A stretch of DNA of 64,000 nucleotides from Hyphomicrobium_A sp963817485 (lineage in GTDB: Bacteria > Pseudomonadota > Alphaproteobacteria > Rhizobiales > Hyphomicrobiaceae), in assembly GCA_963817485.1 (NCBI GenBank), contig CAWFOR010000010.1:1-64000 (forward strand). Reading direction: 5' to 3'. Below, piece by piece: positions 53,683-62,197 of this stretch. How positions within the stretch are numbered: the first letter of the stretch is position 1; each line of letters starts with the position of its first letter. The position numbers and the translations under genes were made by a program. The notes beneath the pieces are model-generated. The model had not been told where the DNA came from. It saw only the letters and a program-made list of their open reading frames with translations, and searched no databases.

Positions 53683-54120
53683 ATGTCGCGCTTGTCGCTG
53701 CTTTCGAATCCGTTGCTTCTGGGGTTCGACGAGATTGAACGCCTGATCGACCGCGCGACCAAGGGCGGCGGCGACGGCTATCCCCCCTACAACGTCGAGC
53801 GGATCAAGGCTCAGAACGGCACCGGCGAAGTGCTGCGCATTACGCTCGCGGTCGCCGGCTTTACGCGCGATCAGCTCGAGGTCACGCTGGAGGACAGCCA
53901 GCTGACCGTGCGCGGCAAGCAGCAGGAGGACAAGGCGCGGGAGTTCCTCTACCGTGGCATTGCCGCCCGCCAGTTCAGCCGCACATTCGTGCTTGCCGAT
54001 GGAATCGAGGTAAAGTCCGCGGATCTTGCCAACGGGCTCCTCGCAATCGATCTGCAGCGTCACGAGCCCGAGCGCTCCGTACGCATGATCGAGATCGGCG
54101 ACAGAAAACCGCACGCGTGA
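53683..54120 (+). CDS. Hsp20-family small heat shock protein (IbpA-like)
   Basis: A 145-residue alpha-crystallin-domain chaperone (PPYNVERIKAQNGTGEVLRI, TLAVAGFTRDQLEVTLEDSQ, LTVRGKQQ, FLYRGIAARQFSRTFVLADG) with the short N-terminal FDEIERLIDRA. It binds unfolding proteins in the cytoplasm. ATG 53683 follows GGAAAGGG; an inner extension of ten codons upstream is less likely. A sigma-32 promoter precedes it, and the DUF1150 gene follows, a standard pair in this order. Confidence 0.92.
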   Translation: MSRLSLLSNPLLLGFDEIERLIDRATKGGGDGYPPYNVERIKAQNGTGEVLRITLAVAGFTRDQLEVTLEDSQLTVRGKQQEDKAREFLYRGIAARQFSRTFVLADGIEVKSADLANGLLAIDLQRHEPERSVRMIEIGDRKPHA

Positions 54121-54219
54121 GCGTTGCTTTAGAGAGGCTGCCGAACGGTACGGCGCCCCGGCGTGTTACGCTCCCGCCGCCAGAGATTACCGGGCTCGGC
54201 CTGAAGAAGGAGTTGCGTC

Positions 54220-54489
54220 ATGACTGAAAGTGACAAAGCAACACATCGCCGGAAGCTCATCACCGAGAGCGAGCTCGCGACCTTGGGCGGCGGCGCCGTC
54301 GCTTACATCAAGATGCTGACCTCGGACGAGGCGAGCCGCATGTTCCCCGCCGTCGAGGGGCTGCCGCAGGGCATCAACCTATTCTCGCTGCATGCCGCGG
54401 ACGGCACCCCGCTCGCGTTGACCGACACCAAGCAGGCGGCGATCGGCCATGCCATCGACGACGACCTGGAGATCGCCAGCGTTCACTGA
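54220..54489 (+). CDS. DUF1150 family protein
   Basis: An 89-residue protein of the alphaproteobacterial DUF1150 family (ESELATLGGGAVAYIKMLTS, LFSLHAADGTPLALTDTKQA). It nearly always follows an Hsp20 gene, so a chaperone-related or stress role is inferred. It ends at an intrinsic terminator. Confidence 0.9.
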   Translation: MTESDKATHRRKLITESELATLGGGAVAYIKMLTSDEASRMFPAVEGLPQGINLFSLHAADGTPLALTDTKQAAIGHAIDDDLEIASVH

Positions 54490-54522
54490 GCGGGCTGCGC
54501 AACTCGACCTGCAAAGCATGAG

Positions 54523-54554
54523 GGCTCCGGCAATGTCCGGAGCCTTTTGCTTTT
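54523..54554 (+). terminator. Intrinsic terminator of hsp20-DUF1150
   Basis: GGCTCCGG (54523-54530), loop CAATGT, CCGGAGCC (54537-54544), then TTTTGCTTTT. A classical Rho-independent terminator 34 bases past the stop. Confidence 0.85.
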
Positions 54555-54577
54555 GGGCCGCTAAGCCGCGCCGTGGC

Positions 54578-55561
54578 TCAAGTGCGATAGTGGGCGAACT
54601 GGCCGCGCGGGCGAAATCGCTCGAGGTACGTCGGCACGATGGCCGCCACGCCATGGGGTGCGGTGATGCCGAGGTTCGCGAGCGTCCGGTGCTCGGCCTT
54701 CGCCGCATCGCTGACGACGCTCGGCTTCTGCAGGAGCAGCACCTGGTCGTAGGTGAGGGGCCGCAGGCTGTTGGGCAACGGCGAGGTCAGCAGCGCCTGC
54801 AGCTTGGCGAGCCAGAACGGCATGCGTGCAAAGCCGCGGTCGCGGTCGGTCCACTCCCGCACGAGATTGAGGATCTCGCGGAAGGTCAGCACCTCGGGGC
54901 CGCCGATCTCGTAGATCGTTCCCGGCTTGCCCTTGCCCGCCAGGCAGGCAGCGACGGCAGCTCCGACGTCGCCGACGAACACGGGCTGAAACTTCGTCTT
55001 GCCGCCGCCGATGAGCGGCAGCATCGGCGAGATGCGCGCCATGGCCGCGAAGCGATTGAAGAACTCATCCTCCGGCCCGAACACGACCGAAGGCCGCAGA
55101 ATGATCGCGTCGGGGAACTCCGCCAGCACGGCGGCCTCGCCCTCGCCCTTGGAGCGTGCGTAGCGGGACCGCGCCTTGGGATCGGCGCCGAGCGCCGAGA
55201 TATGCACGAGGCGCTCGACGCCGTGCTCGCGCGCCGCCTTGGCGATCGCGCGCGCGCCCTCGACGTGGATGGCGCGGAAGCTCTGGCGACCGCTGCTCGT
55301 CAGCACGCCGACCGCATTGACGACGGCGCGTGCGCCATCGAGCGCGCGGGCGATCGATTGCGGATAGCGGATGTTCGCCTGCACCGGGGCGACCTGGCCG
55401 ACGCGGCCGGCCGGCTGCAGGAAGCCGGCGAGATCAGGACGGCGCTCGGCCGCGCGTATGCGCCAGCCCTCCTTGGCGAGCGCCGCGACGGCGTAGCGGC
55501 CAATGAAGCCCGAGCCTCCGAAAACGGTTGCCAAACCCTGGTCGTCGAGACGATCCGCCAT
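54578..55561 (-). CDS. NDUFA9-like NAD(P)-binding protein (complex I-associated SDR)
   Basis: A 327-residue atypical SDR with the dinucleotide loop VFGGSGFIGRY and family blocks FRAIHVEGARAIAKAAREHG, RLVHISALGADPKARSRYAR, KGEGEAAVL, ILRPSVVFGPEDEFFNRF and VFVGDVGAAV. Homologues are the mitochondrial complex I subunit NDUFA9 and its bacterial relatives. The bacterial role is not settled. It is convergent with the hsp20 operon. Confidence 0.88.
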   Translation of the reverse strand: MADRLDDQGLATVFGGSGFIGRYAVAALAKEGWRIRAAERRPDLAGFLQPAGRVGQVAPVQANIRYPQSIARALDGARAVVNAVGVLTSSGRQSFRAIHVEGARAIAKAAREHGVERLVHISALGADPKARSRYARSKGEGEAAVLAEFPDAIILRPSVVFGPEDEFFNRFAAMARISPMLPLIGGGKTKFQPVFVGDVGAAVAACLAGKGKPGTIYEIGGPEVLTFREILNLVREWTDRDRGFARMPFWLAKLQALLTSPLPNSLRPLTYDQVLLLQKPSVVSDAAKAEHRTLANLGITAPHGVAAIVPTYLERFRPRGQFAHYRT

Positions 55562-55697
55562 CGCCAGCCCCTTGTGCCGCCAACCCTGCTCGAGGTCGCA
55601 AGGAATACACGACTGCAGGGGCCCAGGGGAAGCGTGGCGGCGCCGGTGGCGGAGTAATTGACAAGGGCGCCGGTCACCACTAACTCATCGCCTTCGT

Positions 55698-55782
<85 letters not shown>

Positions 55783-55819
55783 CTCGCGCGAAGGTTCGAA
55801 GCTCCGGGGCGTCGCCCCG

Positions 55820-56278
55820 TCAGGGGCACGCCTTCAGGGCATGCGCCTTCACCAGCTCCTCGGTCTCGGTCTTGTAGAAGGCGTCGCGCGCCTCGGGCGT
55901 CGAGAGCTTGTCGAGGTCGTCGGCCATCCGCCGGCACGCGTCGCAATCGCCGCTCAAGCGCGCCGTATAGTTGCGCGCCTCGCTGCGTACCGTCGTATCG
56001 ATGTAATCGCCCTTCTCGTTGCCGAGCGGCAAGCCCGACTGCGCCTTCCAGAAGTCCTTGAGCATCCCGGACGAGTCATATTGCTGCACGGCCCGGGGAT
56101 GGCGGTCGGGGCCCAGGCAGGCGGCGCATCTCTGCACCGCGGCGCCCGTCGCCATGATCGAGACCATGCGCCCAACCTCGCCGATCTCGACCGCCGACAG
56201 ACATTGATCGGCCGCAGCGGTTTGCCCGGCGGTTGCTAAGGCTGCGAGGCAGGCGCATGCGATGGCGATCGATCTCAA
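55820..56278 (-). CDS. Secreted Cys-rich hypothetical protein
   Basis: A 152-residue protein with a signal peptide (MRSIAIACACLAALATAGQT) and Cys pairs in AAVQRCAACLG and LSGDCDACRRM, both CxxC-like, which could bind metal or form disulfides. It is not a cytochrome, because no CxxCH is present. I do not recognise the family. It ends close to the tRNA-Leu gene on the opposite strand. Confidence 0.7.
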   Translation of the reverse strand: MRSIAIACACLAALATAGQTAAADQCLSAVEIGEVGRMVSIMATGAAVQRCAACLGPDRHPRAVQQYDSSGMLKDFWKAQSGLPLGNEKGDYIDTTVRSEARNYTARLSGDCDACRRMADDLDKLSTPEARDAFYKTETEELVKAHALKACP

Positions 56279-56412
56279 GGGCTCAACTCTCCTGTGCAGC
56301 CGCGGATGTGCGGCCAGTCCAGCGCGCTAAAGCACGCCGAGCCCACGCCTTGGAAGGGATGAGTTCCCGAGCGTGGCTTTAGGATTTCCCGATCGAACGA
56401 AGGGCGCGCCTC

Positions 56413-58351
56413 TCAGGCAGGAACTCCTGCCGCCGCGGCCTTAGTCTCGCGCCAGCGCACCACGAACGACATTGGCATCGCGATCGACCAACGCACGCCC
56501 TCCGGCGGGAACTCGTAGTCGACGGTCGCGCTCAGCGCCTGCGCCGCTACCCGCTCGATGACGACACGCCCGAAGCCCTTGATCCTCGGCGGCATCACCG
56601 GCGGACCGTCCGCGCTCGGCCCAGGTGAGGCGCAGCCGCGATGTATCTCCGCTGGCTGGCTCCGCGCCGTTCTCGGTGCTGCCGGGCTCGATTGCCCACG
56701 TAATGCGGACCTGCCCGGCAGATGTCGAGAGGGCGCCGTACTTCGCCGCGTTGGTCGCGAGCTCGTGTAGCGCCAAGCCCAGGTTCTGCGCCGCGGTCGC
56801 GTTGACGACGACCTTCGGCCCCTCGCACACGAGCGCATCGGACGTGCCGATGAACGGCTGTAGCACCGCGCGGATGAGCTCCTCCAGCGAGGCCCCCGCC
56901 CAGTCCTCCGCCACCAGGAGATCGTGCGAAGCCGAGAGGCTCTGCAGCCGCTGGATCAATTCCGATTGCAGCACGGCGACGTCGTTGCTCGAGCGCGCCG
57001 TCTGGCGCACCATGGCGATGATGACCGCGAGCAGGTTCTTCGTGCGGTGCGACAGCTCCCGCATGACGACGCGCAGGTGCTTCTCGACGCGCTTGCGCTC
57101 GGTCACGTCGCGCAACACCGCCGAGTAGCCGATGACGTGCCCGTCCGCGTGCCGCATCGGCGCGGCGTTGATGGAGACGTTGACGAACGTGCCGTCCTTG
57201 CGCCGGCGCACGGTATCGCGCTGCAGATGCTCCCCGTGACGCAGGTGCTCGTATTTCTCCTTGAACTCGCGGTCGGCGTCGTCTGCGAAGAGCACCCGCT
57301 CCGATTTGCCGACGATCTCGTCTGCCGTATACCCGAATATCTGCTCGGCCCCCGGGTTCCACGACAGGACGATGCCCTCGTCGGAAAGCGAGATGATGGC
57401 ATCCGCCGAGGTCGCGACGATGGTCGCGAGTTGCGCGTTGCGCTCGGCTTCCTCGAGGTGCTCGGTGATGTCCGTATTGGTGCCGAACCAGCGCACAACC
57501 TTGCCGGTCTCGTCGCGTATCGGCATTGCCCGCGACAGGAACCAGCGATAGCGGCCGTCGTGTCCGCGCAAGGGAAACGTATCTTCCCAGACTTCGCCGC
57601 TCGCGATATGGCGCGACAACTTTTCGACGACGCGATCGACGTAATCGGGATGATGCAGCTTGTGCCAGCCGTCACCCCGAACGTCCTCGAGCGTGGTCCC
57701 GGTGTAGTCGAACCAGCGCTTGTTGTACCAGAAGATGGCGCCGGTCTCGTCGGCCATCCAGGCAAGCTGCGCCATGTTGTCGGCGAGCGTGCGAAAGCGC
57801 GCCTCGCTCTCGCGCTGGGCGCGCGCCGCGTAAACCCATTGCGTCGTCTCGATCACGATGGCGAGCACGCCGACGGGGTTGCCGCTCTCGTCCCGCACGG
57901 CGCTGTAGTCGAGGTTGAGCCAGACGTCCTCTGGCGCTCCGCGCCGGTTGAGCTGCAGGTGCTTGTCCTTGTAGGAGAGCGTGCCGCCGCCGAGCACGAC
58001 CTCCATTACGTGGCGGTTGAAATCGGCGACCTCGGGCCAGCCCTCCAGCACGGGCGATCCCAGGAGCTTGGGATGGCGGCTGCCGGCGAACTCCGCATAG
58101 GCGTCGTTGTAGATCATGATGCCGTCCGCTCCCCATAGCAGCACCATGGGCACGGGCGAGGCGGTGACGATGTCGACGGTCGTCTTGAGGCTCTGCGGCC
58201 ACGAGCCGATTGGGCCGATGCTGGTAGAAGACCAGTCGAAGGCCGCGATGAGCGTTTTCATTTCGTTGAGCGGCATTGGTGTGGAGACGCCAGAGTCGTC
58301 TTCGGCCTTTCGCGGCATATTAGAAGCGCTGACGACGACAGGATGCATCAT
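56413..58351 (-). CDS. HWE-family PAS sensor histidine kinase of the general stress response (frameshift near the end)
   Basis: A cytoplasmic kinase with three PAS units (residues ~55-175, 180-300 and 305-420). The HWE/HisKA_2 phospho-acceptor domain follows (VVMRELSHRTKNLLAVI, His about 435), then the ATPase (LGLALHELATNAAKYGALS). It has no membrane helix. After LRLTWAER (residue 580) one extra base near 56611 shifts the frame. The restored tail is DGPPVMPPRIKGFGRVVIER and on to 56413, completing the ATP-binding domain, about 645 residues. It is divergent from phyR and carries an EcfG promoter. It probably phosphorylates PhyR. Confidence 0.9.
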
Positions 58352-58432
58352 TTGTTGTTCTTTGCGGTGCCGGCGTGGGCCGGGGGTGATACCGGTTCAG
58401 GCGGCTCGTTGTGAAACACCCGGCGATACTGG

Positions 58433-58457
58433 AACGATGCAGAGCGCCTGACGTTCC
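58433..58457 (-). promoter_or_regulatory. EcfG promoter of the kinase gene
   Basis: Minus-strand GGAAC (58453-58457), 16 bases, CGTT (58433-58436), about 82 bases upstream of the kinase start. The kinase is therefore under the sigma factor it activates. Confidence 0.8.
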
Positions 58458-58633
58458 CCCGCGTCTTCGGCAATGAGGCGGGCGGTGAGCTGTTCTGGGT
58501 CGCCATCATCCTGGTCGTGCATATCGTTCATCGGCGGCCTGTTGAGACGCGGCTGAGCATAAGAAAACGCCTTTTTATTCAAATACATAGCGAAAGCACC
58601 GGCCTAACCTGCAGGCATTATTTGCATGCGCAG

Positions 58634-58658
58634 GGAACTTTAGCTTGCCCACCGCGTT
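58634..58658 (+). promoter_or_regulatory. EcfG promoter of phyR
   Basis: GGAAC (58634-58638), 16 bases, CGTT (58655-58658), 55 bases upstream of the phyR start. A direct autoregulatory site. Confidence 0.88.
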
Positions 58659-58712
58659 GACTCACGGTCGTTTAGTTGGCGCCGCGCGCCGACGCGCAAG
58701 AGAGGGGAGACC

Positions 58713-59525
58713 ATGTCGATCTCAGAGCTGATCGCGCCGCAATTGCCTTACCTCAGGCGGTTTGCGCGTGTGCTGTCCGGCAGCCAGGCGAGCGGCGACG
58801 CGTACGTCGTGGCGATGCTCGAGGCAATCGCGGCAGAGCCAAAGATGTTTCCCGCCGAGATTGAGCCGCGGGTTGCCACCTACCGCACCTTCCTCAAGGT
58901 CTGGAACTCGGTTCGCCTGAACCACCAGACGGTCGACGCGGCGACCTCCGAGCGCCTCGCCGCTGCCGACCGCAAGCTCGAGGCGATCACGCCGCGGGCC
59001 CGGCAGGCATTCCTGCTCATGGCGGTCGAGGAATTCTCCACCGCCGATACCGCGGAGGTCCTCGAGACGGACGAGGCGGGCGTCAAAGCCCTCGTCGACC
59101 AGGCGGCGTCCGAGATCGCCGAGCAGGTCGCGACCAACGTTCTCATCATCGAGGACGAGCCGATGATCGCCATCGATCTCGCCGATCTCGTCACCGGCCT
59201 CGGCCACGACGTCTGCGAGACGGCCCGCACGGCCAAGGAGGCGGTGGCCATCTTCCGCAAGCACCGGCCGGGCCTCGTCCTCGCCGACATCCAGCTCGCC
59301 GACGGCAGCTCGGGGCTCGATGCGGTCAACGAGATCCTCGAATCCTTCGACGTTCCGGTGATTTTCATCACCGCTTATCCGGAGCGCCTGCTGACGGGCG
59401 CGCGACCGGAGCCGACCTTCCTCGTCAACAAGCCGTTCCGCACGGAGACGGTGCAGGCCGTGATCAGCCAGGCCCTGTTCTTCGACTACAAGGCCCGGCG
59501 CGCCGAAGCTCGCGCCACCGCGTAA
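58713..59525 (+). CDS. phyR: General stress response anti-anti-sigma regulator PhyR
   Basis: PhyR joins a sigma-factor-like N-terminal domain (residues 1-135, LPYLRRFARVLSGSQASGDA, PRARQAFLLMAVEEFSTADT) to a C-terminal receiver (NVLIIEDEPMIAIDL, phospho-acceptor Asp192 in LVLADIQLADG, VNKPF). When phosphorylated, the sigma-like domain captures NepR and frees EcfG. The 270-residue length fits. It has its own EcfG promoter and lies between the kinase and nepR-ecfG. Confidence 0.96.
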   Translation: MSISELIAPQLPYLRRFARVLSGSQASGDAYVVAMLEAIAAEPKMFPAEIEPRVATYRTFLKVWNSVRLNHQTVDAATSERLAAADRKLEAITPRARQAFLLMAVEEFSTADTAEVLETDEAGVKALVDQAASEIAEQVATNVLIIEDEPMIAIDLADLVTGLGHDVCETARTAKEAVAIFRKHRPGLVLADIQLADGSSGLDAVNEILESFDVPVIFITAYPERLLTGARPEPTFLVNKPFRTETVQAVISQALFFDYKARRAEARATA

Positions 59526-59536
59526 GTCGCGCTCAC

Positions 59537-59581
59537 ACAAAGCGGCCGGCGAGCCTCGATGGGGCTCGCCGGCCGCTTTGT
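59537..59581. terminator. Bidirectional terminator between phyR and ecfG
   Basis: A perfect 19-base stem, 59537-59555 with 59563-59581, around a seven-base loop. The outer part is A-rich on one side and T-rich on the other (ACAAAG...CTTTGT), so it can end transcripts from both convergent genes. Confidence 0.85.
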
Positions 59582-59622
59582 GCTTTCGGCTCGCTCAGGA
59601 CAGAACTCAATTCAGAATTAGC

Positions 59623-60201
59623 TCAGGACGAGGATGTCACGCGCGAGCGCGTGGGCGGCCGCGCGCGCGCTTTGTCATCGGTCGCGGTGGTATCACCCCC
59701 CGGCGGCGGAGCCGCCAGCAGCTCGCTGACCTTGGCGCGCGCACGGTTGACCCGGCTTTTGACGGTGCCGACCGCGCACCCCGAAATGGTGGCGGCGTCC
59801 TCGTAGGAGAAGCCTTCCGCGCCGACCAGGATCAGCGCCTCGCGCTGGTCGGCGGGGAGCCGCGCGAGCGCGTTGCCGAGGTCCATGAGCTCCAGATGCC
59901 CTTGCTGCTCGGGAGGCACCGAGAGCCGCGCCGCAAGCTGCCCGTCGCTGTCGGCGACCTCACGCTTCATCTTGCGCAACTCGGAGAAGTAGGCGTTGCG
60001 CAGGATGGTAAACAGCCAGGCCTTGAGGTTGGTGCCCTGCTCGAAGGAATCGAGGTGGTTCCAAGCCTTGACCAGGGCCTCCTGCACGAGATCGTCGGCG
60101 CGGTCGCGGTTGCCGCACAGCGAGATCGCGAACGCGCGCATGTTGGGGATGGCTGCCACGAGATCATCGCGCAGCGGGCTGTCCTGAGCTTTGCTGCTCA
60201 C
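59623..60201 (-). CDS. ecfG: General stress response ECF sigma factor EcfG
   Basis: A 192-residue ECF15-type sigma factor. Region 2: VAAIPNMRAFAISLCGNRDR, ADDLVQEALVKAWNHL. Region 4: LPADQREALILVGAEGFSYE, GCAVGTVKSRVNRARAKV. It recognises GGAAC-N16/17-CGTT. Translation starts at GTG 60201, overlapping the nepR stop (GTGA), so sigma and anti-sigma are made in proportion. A C-terminal Ala/Arg/Thr tail follows. Confidence 0.95.
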   Translation of the reverse strand: MSSKAQDSPLRDDLVAAIPNMRAFAISLCGNRDRADDLVQEALVKAWNHLDSFEQGTNLKAWLFTILRNAYFSELRKMKREVADSDGQLAARLSVPPEQQGHLELMDLGNALARLPADQREALILVGAEGFSYEDAATISGCAVGTVKSRVNRARAKVSELLAAPPPGGDTTATDDKARARPPTRSRVTSSS

Positions 60202-60458
60202 TGGCCCTGCTCCTCGCGGAGCGGCTTCGCGGGGGCTTCGGGGGCAGCTGCGGCTGCGGCCTCCTGGGCTTCGAGCCGCTTGATGAGGTCGGTGATGGCA
60301 TCAGGCACGGGGGCGTTAAGGAGCTCGCCGTAGGCGGCGCGGAGCTGCTTTCCGAGAATTCCTGGGAGGACTTCCTGGCCCCGATGGCGGGGGCGGCCGG
60401 CTGGCAATTTGCCTTCTTCACACTGCTTGTTGTCTGGCACTTTCTCGTCCTTGGCCAT
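60198..60458 (-). CDS. nepR: Anti-sigma factor NepR
   Basis: NepR binds and blocks EcfG until PhyR-P removes it. The 86-residue product has the core GILGKQLRAAYGELLNAPVP followed by DAITDLIKRLE, the two helices that hold the sigma factor, and an Ala/Glu tail. I chose ATG 60458 (GGGAGGGCGGC upstream); the open frame extends further without homology. It is the first gene of nepR-ecfG with an EcfG promoter at 60580-60605. Confidence 0.92.
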   Translation of the reverse strand: MAKDEKVPDNKQCEEGKLPAGRPRHRGQEVLPGILGKQLRAAYGELLNAPVPDAITDLIKRLEAQEAAAAAAPEAPAKPLREEQGQ

Positions 60459-60579
60459 CAAGCCGCCCTCCCGCTCCCTTCGACCTTCGAAACCTGCAGG
60501 CATTATAAACTCGGCAGATTTCCGGAGCCCCCCAGCCCGCGTCCCGCTGCCCATACCATACGAGGTCGTAGCCCGCTAA

Positions 60580-60605
60580 AACGCGGTCCGGCTTAGAAAG
60601 GTTCC
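60580..60605 (-). promoter_or_regulatory. EcfG promoter of nepR-ecfG
   Basis: Minus-strand GGAAC (60601-60605), 17 bases, CGTT (60580-60583), about 120 bases before the nepR start. It closes the autoregulatory loop. Confidence 0.85.
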
Positions 60606-60660
60606 CGGACAAATGCATCTTTTTCTAGCCGTGGCTGCCCCGCGGCTACCGAATATAACA

Positions 60661-60740
60661 ATGGGGCCCGCGATGCGAGGCCAAGGCCTTCGCTCGGGGC
60701 CCCATGCTTCAGCCCGGCTCGAGGGGGAAGAGCCGGGCTG
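60661..60740 (-). terminator. Two consecutive hairpins after the CsbD gene
   Basis: Hairpin one (60661-60705) has outer arms ATGGGGCCC / GGGCCCCAT and an inner GCGAGGCC / GGCCTTCGC pairing. Hairpin two (60710-60740) is CAGCCCGGCTC / GAGCCGGGCTG around nine bases. They begin 11 bases past the CsbD stop. Hairpin two is the more likely terminator; hairpin one may protect the end or stop transcripts from the left. Confidence 0.6.
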
Positions 60741-60751
60741 ATAAACGCCGG

Positions 60752-60949
60752 CTACCAGCCGCGGGTCGCGTCGTCGACCTGTTTCCTCACCTGGTCCTTC
60801 GCGATGCCGTAACGCTCCTGGATCTTGCCTTCGAGCTGCTCGCGGTTGCCGGCGATCTGCTCGATCTCGTCGTCCGTGAGCTTACCCCACTGCTCCTTGA
60901 TCTTGCCCTTCATCTGCTTCCAGTTTCCGCTGACACGATCCCAGTTCAT
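60752..60949 (-). CDS. CsbD-family stress protein
   Basis: A 65-residue protein of the CsbD family (MNWDRVSGNWKQMKGKIKEQ, WGKLTDDEIEQIAGNREQLE). Such proteins are abundant under general stress in many bacteria, with unknown mechanism. GGAGGA precedes ATG 60949. A perfect EcfG promoter lies at 60982-61006. Confidence 0.93.
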   Translation of the reverse strand: MNWDRVSGNWKQMKGKIKEQWGKLTDDEIEQIAGNREQLEGKIQERYGIAKDQVRKQVDDATRGW

Positions 60950-60981
60950 GTGCGTCCTCCTTTATTTGCAGTTGCCCGGAA

Positions 60982-61006
60982 AACGGGGGGGTCCGGAAAA
61001 GGTTCC
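60982..61006 (-). promoter_or_regulatory. EcfG promoter of the CsbD gene
   Basis: Minus-strand GGAAC (61002-61006), 16 bases, CGTT (60982-60985), 33 bases before the start codon. Confidence 0.88.
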
Positions 61007-61071
61007 ACACCGCGCAGCAGGCTACTCCCGGGGACGGCCTGCTCGATCTGCCGGGGAATCGGAGGGTTATT

Positions 61072-61380
61072 GTGGCGTTAAAGCCAGTCGCCCCGACGCG
61101 GCCCCGCAGGCTCATGATCGTCCGTTGCGTGGCGCTCGAGCGCGTGGACCTCGACCGCGAGATCAAGGAGCGGCTGCGCTCTCTCGTTGCCGCGTTCGGC
61201 CGGATTGTGCTTGAGCAGCTCGCCGTGCGGGCCTTGAGGGGGCAGGCTGTTCTGCGGTTTGAGGCGGCGGGGGTGCGCTGGAACCTCGACATCCCCAAGG
61301 CGCCATATCGTTTCCGAACAGCCGGAGAGGGCTCATTAGCCTTGTCTGCCGTCACAGCCACGCTGGTCGCGCGCCGTTGA
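61072..61380 (+). CDS. Hypothetical protein in the stress island
   Basis: A 102-residue basic protein starting at GTG 61072 with GGAGG six bases upstream, the strongest argument that it is real. It contains LERVDLDREIKERLRSLVAA and a beta-like region (QAVLRFEAAGVRWNLDIPK). No known family is visible. Overlapping the promoter side of the CsbD gene, it is read in the opposite direction. Confidence 0.5.
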   Translation: MALKPVAPTRPRRLMIVRCVALERVDLDREIKERLRSLVAAFGRIVLEQLAVRALRGQAVLRFEAAGVRWNLDIPKAPYRFRTAGEGSLALSAVTATLVARR

Positions 61381-61388
61381 TGCGGCTC

Positions 61389-61413
61389 GGAACTTTCCGC
61401 GGTTGCTCGGGTT
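61389..61413 (+). promoter_or_regulatory. Near-consensus EcfG promoter of the 61451 gene
   Basis: GGAAC (61389-61393), 16 bases, GGTT (61410-61413); the -10 box has one mismatch from CGTT. It lies 38 bases before GTG 61451. Confidence 0.5.
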
Positions 61414-61450
61414 CACACCCCAAATCGAGACAAATGCGGGATTTTTGGAC

Positions 61451-61651
61451 GTGGCTGAAAAGAACAAGGAGATCGTCACGCTGATCGGGCGGCGCCTACG
61501 CGAGGCGGCCAATACCGGGCAAGCGAGCGAGCTTCCCGAATCAATTCGACTTGGGCTCGAGCGGCTGGGCGACCTCAAAACCATAGGCACCCCCGAGCAC
61601 GCTGAGCCGCCACCTCATCCGTCGAAGCAGGGTTCGCGCTCGCCGGCTTAA
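61451..61651 (+). CDS. Small hypothetical protein in the stress island
   Basis: A 66-residue protein (GTG 61451) with VTLIGRRLREAANTGQASEL and PESIRLGLERLGDL, then a Pro/His tail. It has some resemblance in length and helix pattern to NepR-like peptides, but too little to claim. TTG 61403 would add 16 residues but lies on the promoter -10 region, which favours the shorter form. Confidence 0.5.
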   Translation: MAEKNKEIVTLIGRRLREAANTGQASELPESIRLGLERLGDLKTIGTPEHAEPPPHPSKQGSRSPA

Positions 61652-61771
61652 TAGCACGGGTAGCCTGGGCGGACTTTGGGCCTCCGTGAGCCAATCGTCA
61701 GACGACAGGACTTATGCAGCGCGCGGCTTCAACAGAGGCGATCAACGCATCCGACAGGTGCGTCCGCTGCT

Positions 61772-62197
61772 CTAGGCGCGCTTTCCTGCCGCCGTGAGGC
61801 AGATCGCAAGCGCCTGTCCGAGGCTATCGGGCGTGTAGGGCTTCTGCACCACGGGAACGTGCGCGAAGTGGCTCGGGATCATCACCGTGTCGGCGTAACC
61901 CGTCGTAAAGGCGAACGGGATGCCACGCAGGCTGAGCTCGTCGGCTACGGCAAACGAGGACGTGCCGCCGAGATTGACGTCGAGAACGGCCACTCCCGGT
62001 GCGCTAGACTGGAGCCACACGAGCGCATGATCCGCGCTCGAAAAGCTCGCGACCGATGACGCTCCGATGTCGGCGAGCATCAACTCGGTATCGAGCGCGA
62101 TCAGCGGCTGATCCTCGACGACAAGCACCAGTAGGCCGGCGAGCACGTCGCTCACCGCACCCGGCTTCGGCGAATTTTCGCGGGGCATATCATCCAT
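61772..62197 (-). CDS. Single-domain response regulator
   Basis: A 141-residue receiver domain (LVLVVEDQPLIALDTELMLA, phospho-acceptor Asp in VAVLDVNLGGTSS, Thr in FAFTTGYAD, Lys in VVQKPY) without an output domain. It resembles the stand-alone regulators that modulate HWE kinases and the PhyR phosphorelay, which fits its place near that cluster. Confidence 0.88.
   Translation of the reverse strand: MDDMPRENSPKPGAVSDVLAGLLVLVVEDQPLIALDTELMLADIGASSVASFSSADHALVWLQSSAPGVAVLDVNLGGTSSFAVADELSLRGIPFAFTTGYADTVMIPSHFAHVPVVQKPYTPDSLGQALAICLTAAGKRA

Noticed and set aside
53587..53683. ROSE-type RNA thermometer in the hsp20 leader
   Set aside because: A TCGCT lies before the ribosome site, but I cannot build the characteristic hairpins with confidence by eye.
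55805..55818. GGGGC-GTC-GCCCC as terminator after tRNA-Leu
   Set aside because: The stem is only five bases and no T run follows. Such short GC repeats occur by chance in this sequence.
58397..58588. Short frame between the kinase and phyR (MNDMHDQDDGDPEQL)
   Set aside because: A perfect EcfG promoter for the kinase lies inside it, it has no clear ribosome site, and no family is visible.
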